In this document: one piece after another, positions 33,633 to 42,160 of the stretch
How positions within the stretch are numbered: the stretch's first letter is position 1
How the letters are laid out: every line of letters starts with the position of its first letter
The notes under the pieces: generated by a model
Database searches by the model: none
The model's input: the letters and a program-made list of their open reading frames with translations, nothing else
What the model was told of the DNA's origin: nothing
Translations under genes and position numbers: made by a program
Assembly: GCA_963708165.1 (NCBI GenBank)
Contig: OY970187.1
Coordinates: 2,914,001 to 2,978,000 of the forward strand
Length of the DNA stretch: 64,000 bases
Direction of reading: 5' to 3'
Source: Rubricoccus sp963708165
GTDB lineage: Bacteria > Bacteroidota > Rhodothermia > Rhodothermales > Rubricoccaceae

Positions 33633-34685
33633 ATGCGCCTCTCGACCCTCGCTCTCGTCACCATCTTCGCCGCGCCTCTGGCGGGATGCGCCTCGTCCGT
33701 TCCCGCGCCAGAGGCCGGGGCCGAGCCCACGCTCACCGCGCAGGCCTCTGGCGTGGACGTGCTCCTCATCGCGGCGTACGCCGTGGACGAGCGGGTCGTG
33801 TGGGCCTCTGGCGCCAGCGGCACCGTGGTGCGCACGCTGGACGGCGGCGAGACGTGGGGCGCGATGGTCGTGCCCGGTGCCGAGGACCTGCAGTTCAGGG
33901 ACATTCATGCCTGGGACGATCAGTCGGCGCTGATCCTCAGCATTGGCACTGGAACAGACTCGCGCGTGTACCGCACAGGCGACGGCGGCTCAACGTGGGT
34001 GCAAACGTTTCTCAACGACAACCTCGACGCCTTCTACGACTGCTTTGCGTTCTGGGGCGACGCCGGGCTCTTGTTCAGCGACTCGGTGGACGGCGTCTTT
34101 CCCATCCAGCGCACGACGGACGGCGGCCGCACCTGGACCCTCATTCCCGCCGAAAACCTTCCCGCCGCGCAAGAGGCGGAGGGCAGCTTCGCCTCCAGCG
34201 GCACCTGCGTCGCCACGTCCGGCGAGTCCTCCGGCTGGATCGCGACCGGCAACGGCGCCACGCCGCGCGTGCTCCGCACGACGGACCGCGGCGCGAGTTG
34301 GACCGCGACGGCCCTCCCGCTCGAAGGCGGCGAGGCCTCTGGCGGCGCGTCCATCGCGTTTGGACGGGGCGAGCGCGCCGTCATCGTGGGCGGCAACATC
34401 GGCGCGCCAGAGGCCTTTGGCCGCGCGGTTGCCATGACCGAAGACGGCGGCGATACGTGGACCGAGGGCGGACGGCTCCCGTTTACGGGCGCGCTCTACG
34501 GCGCCGCGTTCGTGCCCGGAAGCGTCAGCGTCGTGGGCGTGGGGCCGGGCGGTGTGGCGCTCTCGCGCGATGCGGGCGCGACGTGGGCGCCTCTGGCGAG
34601 CGACACGCACTGGGGACTCGCGATGGCGGGCGCGCAGGGCTGGCTCGTGGGGCCGAAGGGGAGCATCACGCACGTGCGGTTCTAG
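33633..34685 (+). CDS. Lipoprotein with YCF48/BNR-type beta-propeller
   Basis: A 350-residue protein. The signal peptide MRLSTLALVTIFAAPLAGC ends in a lipobox (LAGC). Five or more repeats carry the BNR/YCF48 pattern T-x-D-G-G-x-T-W (RTLDGGETWGAM, RTGDGGSTWVQTF, RTTDGGRTWTLI, RTTDRGASWTAT, MTEDGGDTWTEG, LSRDAGATWAPL), forming one propeller. YCF48-like proteins help assemble photosystem II in phototrophs, but in heterotrophs this fold is mostly of unknown use. Motifs are frequent in this gene (SVPAPEAGAE, AQASGVD, WASGASG). Confidence 0.8.
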   Translation: MRLSTLALVTIFAAPLAGCASSVPAPEAGAEPTLTAQASGVDVLLIAAYAVDERVVWASGASGTVVRTLDGGETWGAMVVPGAEDLQFRDIHAWDDQSALILSIGTGTDSRVYRTGDGGSTWVQTFLNDNLDAFYDCFAFWGDAGLLFSDSVDGVFPIQRTTDGGRTWTLIPAENLPAAQEAEGSFASSGTCVATSGESSGWIATGNGATPRVLRTTDRGASWTATALPLEGGEASGGASIAFGRGERAVIVGGNIGAPEAFGRAVAMTEDGGDTWTEGGRLPFTGALYGAAFVPGSVSVVGVGPGGVALSRDAGATWAPLASDTHWGLAMAGAQGWLVGPKGSITHVRF

Positions 34686-34702
34686 CCTCTGGCGCCAGAG
34701 GC
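34685..34702. repeat. 18-bp palindrome overlapping a stop codon
   Basis: GCCTCTGGCGCCAGAGGC shares its first G with the TAG of the propeller lipoprotein gene. Confidence 0.9.
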
Positions 34703-34875
34703 AGCGTGTGGTAGGGCGCGTCTCGCTGAGCGCGCCGCAGTCGCTCAGCGAGTCGGCGAGGGGTTCCTACCGGATCTCGCGTTGGAATGCCCTGCGCCAG
34801 AGGCCACCCGCCAGAGGCCATGGCGGAACGCTCACACAGGCGCAGCGTGAGGGCGCCACACAACCTTGCCTCGCT

Positions 34876-35604
34876 ATGAATCTGGACTCCACCGTCGCCG
34901 TCGTCACCGGCGCGAGCCGCGGCATCGGCCGCGCCACCGCTCTCGCCCTCGCCTCTGGCGGCTGCCACGTCTTCGGCCTCGCACGAAGCGAAGACGCACT
35001 CGAAACCCTCGCTGACGTGCTGGGCGACCGCTTCACGCCGCTCGTCGCCGACGTGACCGATGCCAAAGCCGTCAAAACCGCCATCGACCACGCTGCCAAA
35101 GAGGGTGGACGGCTCGACATTCTGGTCAACAACGCCGGGCTCGGACGCTTCGACCCTGTGGACGAGCAAACGCTGGACGACTGGGACTTGCAGATCGACA
35201 CCAACCTCTCGGGCGTCTTCTACTGCACACGCGCAGCCGTCCCGCACATGAAGGCGCAAGCTGCCGCCAGAGGCGAAAACGCCGAGGCCGGGCACATCGT
35301 CCACGTCGCGAGCATCGCAGGCCTCATCGGCAACCCGAACCTGAGCGCGTACAACGCCACCAAGCACGGCCTCCGCGGCTTCTCGGACGCGACGATGAAG
35401 GAGCTGCGCCCCTTCGGCATCCGCACGACGTGCGTGTACCCGGGCTCGGTGGACACGACGTTTGGGGACAAGGCAGGTATGGGCGAGAACCCGCACGCGA
35501 TGTCGCCCGAGTCCATCGCGGACACCATCTGCCACGTCATCACGTCGCCGTACAAAACGCTGATCTCGGAGGTGGTGATGCGCCCGATGGGCGCGCGGAA
35601 GTAA
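34876..35604 (+). CDS. Short-chain dehydrogenase/reductase
   Basis: A 242-residue classical SDR. It has cofactor motif TGASRGIG (residues 11-18), NNAG at 85-88, and catalytic Ser146, Tyr159 and Lys163 (YxxxK in SAYNATKHG). The closing stretch CVYPGSVDTTF is typical. Asp59-Val60 and Arg37 after the second strand favour NADP over NAD, which is a guess. The substrate is unknown. A CCTTG-type -7 sequence stands 8-12 bp before the ATG. A 15-bp sequence directly after the stop (35608-35622) recurs after lptC. Confidence 0.9.
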   Translation: MNLDSTVAVVTGASRGIGRATALALASGGCHVFGLARSEDALETLADVLGDRFTPLVADVTDAKAVKTAIDHAAKEGGRLDILVNNAGLGRFDPVDEQTLDDWDLQIDTNLSGVFYCTRAAVPHMKAQAAARGENAEAGHIVHVASIAGLIGNPNLSAYNATKHGLRGFSDATMKELRPFGIRTTCVYPGSVDTTFGDKAGMGENPHAMSPESIADTICHVITSPYKTLISEVVMRPMGARK

Positions 35605-35716
35605 GGCGGAGGGATACGGGATGAGAGAGGGATGGAACCTCAGGCTCCAGATGCCTCTGGCGGGGTGCCGCGGCCTGAGCGTCTCCTGGACCGATACGTC
35701 TCCTGACGTTCCAGCC

Positions 35717-35840
35717 GTGTCATCCCGAGCGCAGCCGAGGGATCTCCCAACGGCCCTGTTTGCTTCGGAGCCTCTGGCAAAAACGAAGCGGCGCGCGGCG
35801 TGGGAGATCCCCTCGTCGCGTCGTTCGGTGGGGATGACGA
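35717..35840. repeat. REP/MITE-like inverted repeat of the GTCATCCCGAGCG type
   Basis: The left arm TGTCATCCCGAGCGCAGCCG continues with AGGGATCTCCCA. The right arm is TGGGAGATCCCCTCG followed by a partial complement ending GGGGATGACGA. Similar GTCATCC-CGAGCG elements are dispersed in many bacterial genomes. There is no coding capacity; it occupies most of the gene-free interval 35605-35900. Confidence 0.65.
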
Positions 35841-35900
35841 GGATGTGGAACCGCGGTCCGTGAGCAGCCACTGCCTCTGGCGACAGAGGCCTCGCGCACA

Positions 35901-35931
35901 GAAAAGCCCCCGGCGCCGAAGCACCGGGGGC
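35901..35931 (-). terminator. Intrinsic terminator after the M16 peptidase gene
   Basis: On the minus strand GCCCCCGGTGC-TTCG-GCGCCGGGGGC is followed by TTTTC, with a stable UUCG-type tetraloop, about 45 bp after the stop. Confidence 0.85.
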
Positions 35932-35976
35932 GACCGCCAGTCGCCAGAGGCCCGCGGGCAGCCTCTGGCGAAAGAT

Positions 35977-38718
35977 CTAGCGGATCGTCTTGCCGTCCGT
36001 ATCGATCACCTCGACAGGGCCGACGTTGAGCGCGCGGATAGGCGCCTCGATCTTCGACAGGTCACCGACGATCACCCAGACGATGTTGTCCGGGCGGACG
36101 AGCTCCTGGGCTGCGCGCGAGACTCGGTTGGCGTCCAGCGCCGTGACCTCGCTCGCGTACGTCGCGTAGTAGTCGTCGTCGAGGTCGTACTGCACGATCT
36201 CAGCGACCGAGCCCTGGACCGCGCCGAGCGTTTCCCAACGGCCGGAAAGCGTGAGCGTCTGGCCAGCCTTGGCCTGCGCGATCTCCGCCTCTGTGGCGGG
36301 GCGGTCGCCTGCGATGTCGCGGAGCTCGCGCACCACTTCGTTCATCGACTCCGAGGTCTTGTCCGTCTGCACGCCCGAGTAGACGATAAACGGACGCTGA
36401 CCGCGCGTATCGAGCAGCAGCGTCTGTGCGCCGTAGCTCCAGCCCTTGTCCTCGCGGAGGTTCATGTTGATGCGCGACGTAAAGCTGCCACCGAGAACGG
36501 TGTTCAGCGTCGAGATCGCGAGATCCTCCGGGTTAGAACGTGCCGGCGCGAGGTGCGAGGCCATGATGATGGACTGCTGCGCGCCGGGACGGTCGAGCAG
36601 GAAGACCTTCGTCTCGGGCTGCTCCACATCCGCGATGTTCTTGACCGGTACGTCGCCGCGCTTCCAGTCCTTGAACTGGCGCTCCAACAGCGGTACGATC
36701 TCGTCCATCGAGACATCACCGGCGACGACAAGCGTCGAGTTGTTGGGCTTGAACCAGGTCTCGTGGAAGCCCACGAGGTCGTCGCGCGTGAAGCCCATCA
36801 CCGCGGCCTCCGTGCCGGAGCCGGAAAGCGGGAGGCTGTACGCGTGGCCTTCGCCGTAGAGCTTGGCTGGGAGCACGCGGACCGCGAGGCCCACAGGCTG
36901 CGACTTCTCGCCCTGGATCTGTGCCAAACGCTCCTGGCGCAGACGCTCCAGTTCGTTGGTGGGGAAATCTGGGCGGAGAGCCACGTCAGCCATCAGCTCA
37001 AGCGTTTCCTTGAGATTGGCTGTGAGTGCGGACGCCGAAACGCTCAGCACGTCGATCGACGCACCGGCGCCGATGCCGGTGCCCAGCTCGGATTCGCGCT
37101 CCGCGATTTCCAGCGAGGTCATGCCTGCAGCTCCCTCGTCCATCATGGACATCGTGAGGCTCGCGAGGCCAGGGCTGGACGGATCGTCCGCCGCGTAGCC
37201 CGCGTCGACGATGAGCTGCAAGTTGACGAGCGGGATGTCGCGGCGCTCGGCGAGCACCACTTCCAGACCGTTCGAAAGCGTGCGGCGCTGGATGCGTGGG
37301 AACGTGATCGCCGGGGCGCCAGAGGCCACCTCGGGTACGCCTGCGCTGCGGTCGAAATCCGTAGCCGTTGCGGCCATCTGCGCCATCGGCGTGGTGATGA
37401 GCGTGTAGCTGCCCATGCCCATCCACTTGCGTGCAGCCTCCAGCACGTCCTCTCGCGTCGCCGTGAGCACGTCGCGGAGATCGTCGCGGTAGGCATCTGG
37501 CGAGCCGCTGTAGACGAAGCTCTCCGCCAGGCGGTCACTCTTGCCGCCGAAGCCGCCGATGCGCTCGACGCCGCGCACGAAACCGGCGCGAAGCTCGGTC
37601 TGCACGCGCTCGACTTCTTTGTTCGTCGGGCCGTCCTTCAAGAAGCGCTCCAGTTCCTCATTGACGGTCTTCTCGACCAACGCGATGTCTGTGCCGGGCC
37701 GCGCCGTGGCGACGACCTGAAGCTGGCTTCCGATCTCACCCTCGGCGACGTACGCGAACGCGCCGGTCGCGATCTGATCGGTGTAGATGAGACGCTGGTA
37801 GAGACGCGAGGTCTTGCCGGAGGACAGGATGCTCGTCGCGATGCTGAGCAGGTTCGCGTCGCGCGAGCCCGCTTCGGGCACGTTCCAGACGCGCTGCATC
37901 CGTGCCTGCGGCACGCGGTCCTCGGTCACCTGGCGGCGGTCATCGGCCATGGGCGCGACCCAGCGCTCGAACGAAGCCACTGGCGGGCCGGGCTCGATGT
38001 CGCCGAAGTAGCGCGTCACCTTTTCGAGCGCGACCTCTGGCGTGATATCGCCCGCGATCACCACGACCGCGTTGTTGGGGCCGTAGTAGGTGCTGAACCA
38101 CTCCTTGACCTCGTCCAGCGAGGCGGCGTTGAGATCGTCCAGCGAGCCGATGACCGAGTGGTCATATGGGTGGCCCTTGGGGTAGGTCGCCTGAATGACG
38201 AGTTCGCGCGAGGCACCGTAGGGAGCGTTTTCGCCCTGGCGCTTCTCGTTCTGCACCACGCCGCGCTGCTCGTCCAGCTTCTCCTGCGTGACGGCACCGA
38301 GCAAGTGACCCATGCGGTCGCTCTCCATGAACAGCGCCGCATCGAGCGCGCCGACGGGCACGTTCTGGAAGTAGTTGGTGCGGTCGGTGTTGGTCGTGCC
38401 GTTGAGGTCCGTCGCGCCGATGCGCTCCATGACCTGGAAGTAGTCGTCGTCGAAGTTCTCGGACCCGTTGAACATCAGGTGCTCGAACAGGTGCGCAAAG
38501 CCGGAGCGGCCTGCGGGCTCGTTTTTGGAGCCCACGTGGTACCACACGTTGACGGCCACGATGGGCGCCTTGTGGTCCTCGTGGACGATGAGCGTGAGCC
38601 CGTTGTCCAGCGTGAACTGCGTAAACGGAATATCTGGGATGCCCTCCAGAACGTCACTCTGTGCCTGCGCCAGGGGCGAGAGCAAGAGTGCGAGGAGCGC
38701 GAGAGAAAGAAGTCGCAT
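35977..38718 (-). CDS. M16-family zinc peptidase (pitrilysin/insulinase type), secreted
   Basis: A 913-residue protein starting MRLLSLALLALLLSPLAQA with a signal peptide. The N-terminal M16 unit has the inverted zinc motif HLFEH (His76, Glu79, His80) with the third ligand Glu near residue 158 (QNEKR). A second, inactive M16 unit follows, with the usual R-Y pair region (GWSYGAQTLLLDTRG). Two-domain periplasmic M16 proteases degrade short peptides. An ATG further upstream exists, but the signal peptide defines this start. The iterated motif is almost absent from 2.7 kb of coding sequence, unlike the neighbours. Confidence 0.92.
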   Translation of the reverse strand: MRLLSLALLALLLSPLAQAQSDVLEGIPDIPFTQFTLDNGLTLIVHEDHKAPIVAVNVWYHVGSKNEPAGRSGFAHLFEHLMFNGSENFDDDYFQVMERIGATDLNGTTNTDRTNYFQNVPVGALDAALFMESDRMGHLLGAVTQEKLDEQRGVVQNEKRQGENAPYGASRELVIQATYPKGHPYDHSVIGSLDDLNAASLDEVKEWFSTYYGPNNAVVVIAGDITPEVALEKVTRYFGDIEPGPPVASFERWVAPMADDRRQVTEDRVPQARMQRVWNVPEAGSRDANLLSIATSILSSGKTSRLYQRLIYTDQIATGAFAYVAEGEIGSQLQVVATARPGTDIALVEKTVNEELERFLKDGPTNKEVERVQTELRAGFVRGVERIGGFGGKSDRLAESFVYSGSPDAYRDDLRDVLTATREDVLEAARKWMGMGSYTLITTPMAQMAATATDFDRSAGVPEVASGAPAITFPRIQRRTLSNGLEVVLAERRDIPLVNLQLIVDAGYAADDPSSPGLASLTMSMMDEGAAGMTSLEIAERESELGTGIGAGASIDVLSVSASALTANLKETLELMADVALRPDFPTNELERLRQERLAQIQGEKSQPVGLAVRVLPAKLYGEGHAYSLPLSGSGTEAAVMGFTRDDLVGFHETWFKPNNSTLVVAGDVSMDEIVPLLERQFKDWKRGDVPVKNIADVEQPETKVFLLDRPGAQQSIIMASHLAPARSNPEDLAISTLNTVLGGSFTSRINMNLREDKGWSYGAQTLLLDTRGQRPFIVYSGVQTDKTSESMNEVVRELRDIAGDRPATEAEIAQAKAGQTLTLSGRWETLGAVQGSVAEIVQYDLDDDYYATYASEVTALDANRVSRAAQELVRPDNIVWVIVGDLSKIEAPIRALNVGPVEVIDTDGKTIR

Positions 38719-39015
38719 GCGTGTGGCGAGGGGAGAGGGAAAGCGTTTGTGTTCCATAGATAGGCACAGCGATGCCGGTTTCAACCGTTTGGGCTGCTAC
38801 AGAACGGGTATCCATTCTCTTTTCGAAGGAATGCCGCCATTGTTACAGCGCTCCCGGTGTTCTCCTCTGGCGCCAGAGGCGGCCTCGTCACGGTTCGCCC
38901 GCTCCGCCAGAGCGCCCGCTCCGCCAGAGGCCTCTGGCGATTCACGCCGTTGGGCAGACGCCCGGCGGAACCCGCACTCGCAGGGCGGGTGCATTCCTCC
39001 CGCCACCGACCCGAC

Positions 39016-39723
39016 ATGCGTCTCGCTCTCCTCGTGCTTCTCGCCACGCTCGTGGGCTGCGGCGGCACCGATGCCCCCGTCCCCGCTTCGCCTCCCTCCG
39101 CATCTAGCCCATCGCCAGAGGCAGCAGCACCGCAGGCCTCTGGCGATACGCTGACGGTCGTGTTCTTCGGCGACAGCCTGACGGCGGGCTACGGTCTGTC
39201 CAACCCGAACGATGACGCCTACCCGGCGCTGCTCGCGGAGAAGATGGCCGCCTCTGGCGAGCCTGCGCGCGTGATCAATGCGGGGCTGAGCGGCGAGACC
39301 AGTGCGGGCGGCCTGCGGCGCGTGGACTGGGTGCTCTCGCGCAACACGCCCGACGTGTTCATGCTCGCGCTCGGCGCCAACGACATGTTGCGCGGCCAGC
39401 CGCCAGAGGCGACGGAGAAAAACCTCCGCGCGACGCTAGACAAGGTGCGCGAGATCGCACCCGATGCCCGGCTCGTCGTTGCGGGACTGGAGGCGCTGCC
39501 CAACCTCGGCGCGGCCTACGGTGACGCGTACCGTCAGGTCTTTCGCGACGTGGCCTCGGATTACGACGCGGCACTCGTCCCCTTTCTGCTCGACGGCGTA
39601 GCCGGAATCCGCGACCTCAACCAGGCCGACGGCGTGCACCCGACAGCCCGCGGCCACCAGATCATGGCCGAGACGGTCTGGAAAACCCTCGCGCCGGTCG
39701 TGACCGCCGCGCAGGCCAGCTAG
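39016..39723 (+). CDS. GDSL/SGNH esterase lipoprotein (TesA-like arylesterase)
   Basis: A 235-residue protein. Lipobox LVGC (Cys15) follows a short signal peptide. A Pro/Ser/Ala linker rich in motif translations leads to the SGNH hydrolase: FFGDSLTAGYGL (Ser54), INAGLSGETSAGG, LALGANDMLRG (Asn) and DGVHPTARGH (Asp, His). This is the TesA/arylesterase branch that hydrolyses acyl or aryl esters. It is probably anchored in the envelope. It is divergent from the M16 gene; the intergenic region contains two motif palindromes (38864-38879 and 38922-38939). Confidence 0.88.
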   Translation: MRLALLVLLATLVGCGGTDAPVPASPPSASSPSPEAAAPQASGDTLTVVFFGDSLTAGYGLSNPNDDAYPALLAEKMAASGEPARVINAGLSGETSAGGLRRVDWVLSRNTPDVFMLALGANDMLRGQPPEATEKNLRATLDKVREIAPDARLVVAGLEALPNLGAAYGDAYRQVFRDVASDYDAALVPFLLDGVAGIRDLNQADGVHPTARGHQIMAETVWKTLAPVVTAAQAS

Positions 39724-39753
39724 CCGCCGCCTCTGGCGCCAGAGCCTCTGTGG

Positions 39754-40567
39754 CTAGAAGTCCACGCTCGCGTTGAGGCCCACGTTGGGACCAAACTCAA
39801 ACTGTACGCCCGTGATGTCGCTGAAGGCCTTGGATCGCCATGACGCCTGGCTGCCAACTGTAGCGTCCAGCGTGACCCCGATGCGGCGGGTAATGTCAAA
39901 CCGGACGGGGAGGTTCAGGTAGGCGAGTGTCTCGGCCCGGTTGATAGAGGGTGAGCCCTTCAGGCTCTCACGGGCGCCGAGTACAACGCCCACGGACGGT
40001 GCGAAGCGAACCTTCGACGTGCGTGCCACCTCGCGACCCAGGGACACGCCAGAGGCCAGCAGAGAGTTGGGTCTGCAGACGCTCGGTGCGCAGGTTGCCG
40101 TCCTCGCGCAACACGGTGTAGCCGACCGGGTCTCCGTCGGTTCCGTCTGGGTAGTACACGTCGTCTTGCAGGGTGAGTCCCGTAAACGTGTCGCGGTCGT
40201 AGCTGTACATCGCGGTGAGACCCACGCGCACGATCCCGAGGCGTGTGTCGCGCTCCAACGACCCCAGCAGACCTGCGCGCCGGAAGGTGCCCTCGTGGCG
40301 TTCGGCAAAAACTCCCCCGAGTCCGTCATCGTTGAACGTGGGGAAAATCTCATCGGCCTCGTTTGCGGTGCCAGTGAGGCCGAGGGAGAACCCGGAAGCC
40401 GTGCGGTAGCCTACAGCCCAGTCGTCTCCGCCGAGGTCGAGTGCCTGGACCTCTGGCGAGACCGTGCCGTAGCGGACCCACGGGCCACTTTCAGAGGGGG
40501 CCTCTTGCGCGTGAAGAGAACCCGCGAGGGTGAGAAAAGTGGCGAGGGCGAGCGTGCGACGGAGCAT
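39754..40567 (-). CDS. Outer-membrane beta-barrel-like protein, frameshifted
   Basis: The first frame from 40567 starts MLRRTLALATFLTLAGSLHA with a signal peptide and has strands such as WAVGYRTASGFSLGLTGTAN and GIVRVGLTAMYSYDRDTFTG. Near 40056-40075 it shifts to the frame containing LASGVSLGREVARTSKVRFA, LAYLNLPVRFDITRRIGVTLDATVGSQASW and the terminal strand GPNVGLNASVDF. A closing aromatic residue (Phe) is typical of Bam-dependent barrels. Total about 270 residues. Family not recognised; PorT/OmpW-like small barrels are possible. Confidence 0.6.
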
Positions 40568-40694
40568 GGCATCTAGAGGAGTAGAGAAACCGTACCGGAG
40601 ATCGGGAGCGCCGCGCGAGAGTGAAGCCAGAGGCTAACGGGTCCGCGCAGCGTCTTGCAAGGGCGCTTCCGCTTCCCCTGTGCGTTCACCCAGA

Positions 40695-40710
40695 CCTCTG
40701 GCGCCAGAGG
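40695..40710. repeat. 16-bp iterated palindrome abutting the plsY stop
   Basis: CCTCTGGCGCCAGAGG ends one base before the first base of the plsY stop codon, in the gap to the next leftward gene. Confidence 0.85.
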
Positions 40711-41343
40711 CTAGGCGGGGTCTGTCACCTTTGCCTCTGTCCCGTCGATGAGGCGCCGCACGTTGTCGCGGTGGGTCCACACGATGAACAGCGGCACGGC
40801 TACAGCAAACACCCAGATGGCGGACGCGAAGACACCCCGGCCAAACACGAACTGCTGTAGCGCCATCGTGACCGGGATCGCCGTCGCGGCGAGGATGGAG
40901 CCGAGCGAGACCAGCCGCGTGCTCGCGACGGTGAGCACGAAGACGAGAAGGCCCGAAAGGACCGCGACAGGCACCAAGCCCGTCAGCATGCCCGCGCCTG
41001 TAGCCACACCCTTGCCACCCTTCCAACCGCCGAAGAACAGCGCGCCCCAGACCGTGACGACGTGGCCGAGCATTGCGACGGCGCCTGCGGCTACCATTGT
41101 CCAGACGGGTGCACCGTTTCCCAGAACGAGCACGGGCAAGACGATGGTGGCGATGAGTCCCTTGAGGAAGTCCAGCGCGAAGACGAGCGCGCCGGGCCCA
41201 CGGCCCATCACGCGTAGCGCGTTCGTCGCGCCCGCGTTGCCGCTGCCGTGCGCACGAAGGTCCACGCCGCGCATTTTGGCGACGACGAGGCTAAACGGAA
41301 TCGCGCCCAGGAGATAGGCGAGCGCGAGCAGGAGGGCGGTCAT
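40711..41343 (-). CDS. plsY: Glycerol-3-phosphate acyltransferase PlsY
   Basis: A 210-residue protein with five or six helices. The PlsY signatures appear in order: GAIPFSLVVAK at the N-terminus, DLRAHGSGNAGATNALRVMG (acyl-phosphate binding Ser-Gly-Asn-x-Gly-x-x-N), ALDFLKGLIA and GWKGGKGVATGAG (phosphate loop). It transfers an acyl group from acyl-phosphate to glycerol-3-phosphate, the first step of phospholipid synthesis, whose later step uses CdsA at 27.9 kb. Monocistronic, leftward. Confidence 0.96.
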   Translation of the reverse strand: MTALLLALAYLLGAIPFSLVVAKMRGVDLRAHGSGNAGATNALRVMGRGPGALVFALDFLKGLIATIVLPVLVLGNGAPVWTMVAAGAVAMLGHVVTVWGALFFGGWKGGKGVATGAGMLTGLVPVAVLSGLLVFVLTVASTRLVSLGSILAATAIPVTMALQQFVFGRGVFASAIWVFAVAVPLFIVWTHRDNVRRLIDGTEAKVTDPA

Positions 41344-41512
41344 GCGCAGAAGATAGGTGCGGGGGATGGCTTCTCCGCCAGAGGCGCTGAAAACCGCGAT
41401 GGCCTCTGGGTTGGTGTGGAGGCTGTGTTATGAGCATCGGAACAGAGCGTCAAGGCCGGGCCAAGATGTGACGATACCGGCCTGTAGTTGGGGGCGGTGC
41501 ATGACTGCGCCC

Positions 41513-41520
41513 TATCCTTG
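41513..41520 (+). promoter_or_regulatory. Candidate -7 element TATCCTTG upstream of rlpA
   Basis: TATCCTTG lies 67 bp before the GTG start. The rest of 41344-41587 shows no gene. Confidence 0.35.
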
Positions 41521-41587
41521 CGCATCGCATCCGCGATAGACACCGCTTCACCCCGCGGTTTCGGCTGTTTCACTCCCCGGTGACCTT

Positions 41588-42064
41588 GTGCTCCGTTGGA
41601 CCCTTTTGCTTTCTCTGATCGGCCTGCCTCTGGCAACGCCGCCCTCTGCCCAGTCTGCCCCTGAAGGCCCGAGCGCCTCTGGCGAGACCATCACGCCCGG
41701 CGGACGCCGCGCCGAGCGCACCATGCGCAAGGGCGTCGCGAGCTACTACGCGCGGTCGCTGCACGGCCGCCGGACGGCCTCTGGCGAGCGCTACGACCAC
41801 GGCGCGATGACCGTCGCGCACAAATCGCTGCCGTTCGGCACGATCTTGCGCGTGCAGGATGAGCGCACCGGACGCCGCATCATGGTGCGCGTCAACGACC
41901 GCGGGCCGTTCATCCGTGGCCGCGTGCTGGACTTTTCAGGTGCTGCTGCGGACAAGCTCCAGATGCGCCGCCGTGGCACCGCGCGCGTCGGCTACGAGAT
42001 CGTAGATCCCGCCACGTTGCCCAGCCGCCGCACGCCGCCGCCGCGCAAGGTGCGCCACTTCTAA
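41588..42064 (+). CDS. rlpA: RlpA-like septal lipoprotein/lytic transglycosylase
   Basis: A 158-residue protein with signal peptide LRWTLLLSLIGLPLATPPSA and a double-psi beta-barrel: GVASYYARSLHGRRTASGERYD, MTVAHKSLPFGTILRV, IMVRVNDRGPFIRGRVLDFSGAAADKL and VGYEIV. The core HKxLPFGT and VNDRGPF are the RlpA motifs; RlpA cleaves naked glycan strands at division sites in characterised species. No SPOR domain is present, so it is the short form. No lipobox is obvious. A GC hairpin terminator follows. Confidence 0.9.
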   Translation: MLRWTLLLSLIGLPLATPPSAQSAPEGPSASGETITPGGRRAERTMRKGVASYYARSLHGRRTASGERYDHGAMTVAHKSLPFGTILRVQDERTGRRIMVRVNDRGPFIRGRVLDFSGAAADKLQMRRRGTARVGYEIVDPATLPSRRTPPPRKVRHF

Positions 42065-42096
42065 GCACTACAGGCAGCCTCTGGCGATCTGCTCAG

Positions 42097-42128
42097 CGCC
42101 CCGGTACCCTCGCGTGCCGGGGCGTTCT
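42097..42128 (+). terminator. GC-hairpin terminator after rlpA
   Basis: CGCCCCGGTAC and GTGCCGGGGCG pair around a 6-base loop and are followed by TTCT. Confidence 0.6.
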
Positions 42129-42160
42129 GCGTAGAGGCTATGTCGCCAGAGGCCTCTCGG

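Noticed and set aside
35800..38763. A 987-codon open frame on the plus strand opposite the M16 peptidase gene
   Set aside because: It is the antisense shadow of a well-conserved peptidase gene in GC-rich DNA. It has no recognisable domain and is rich in Arg/His/Asp, as expected from reverse reading of biased codons.
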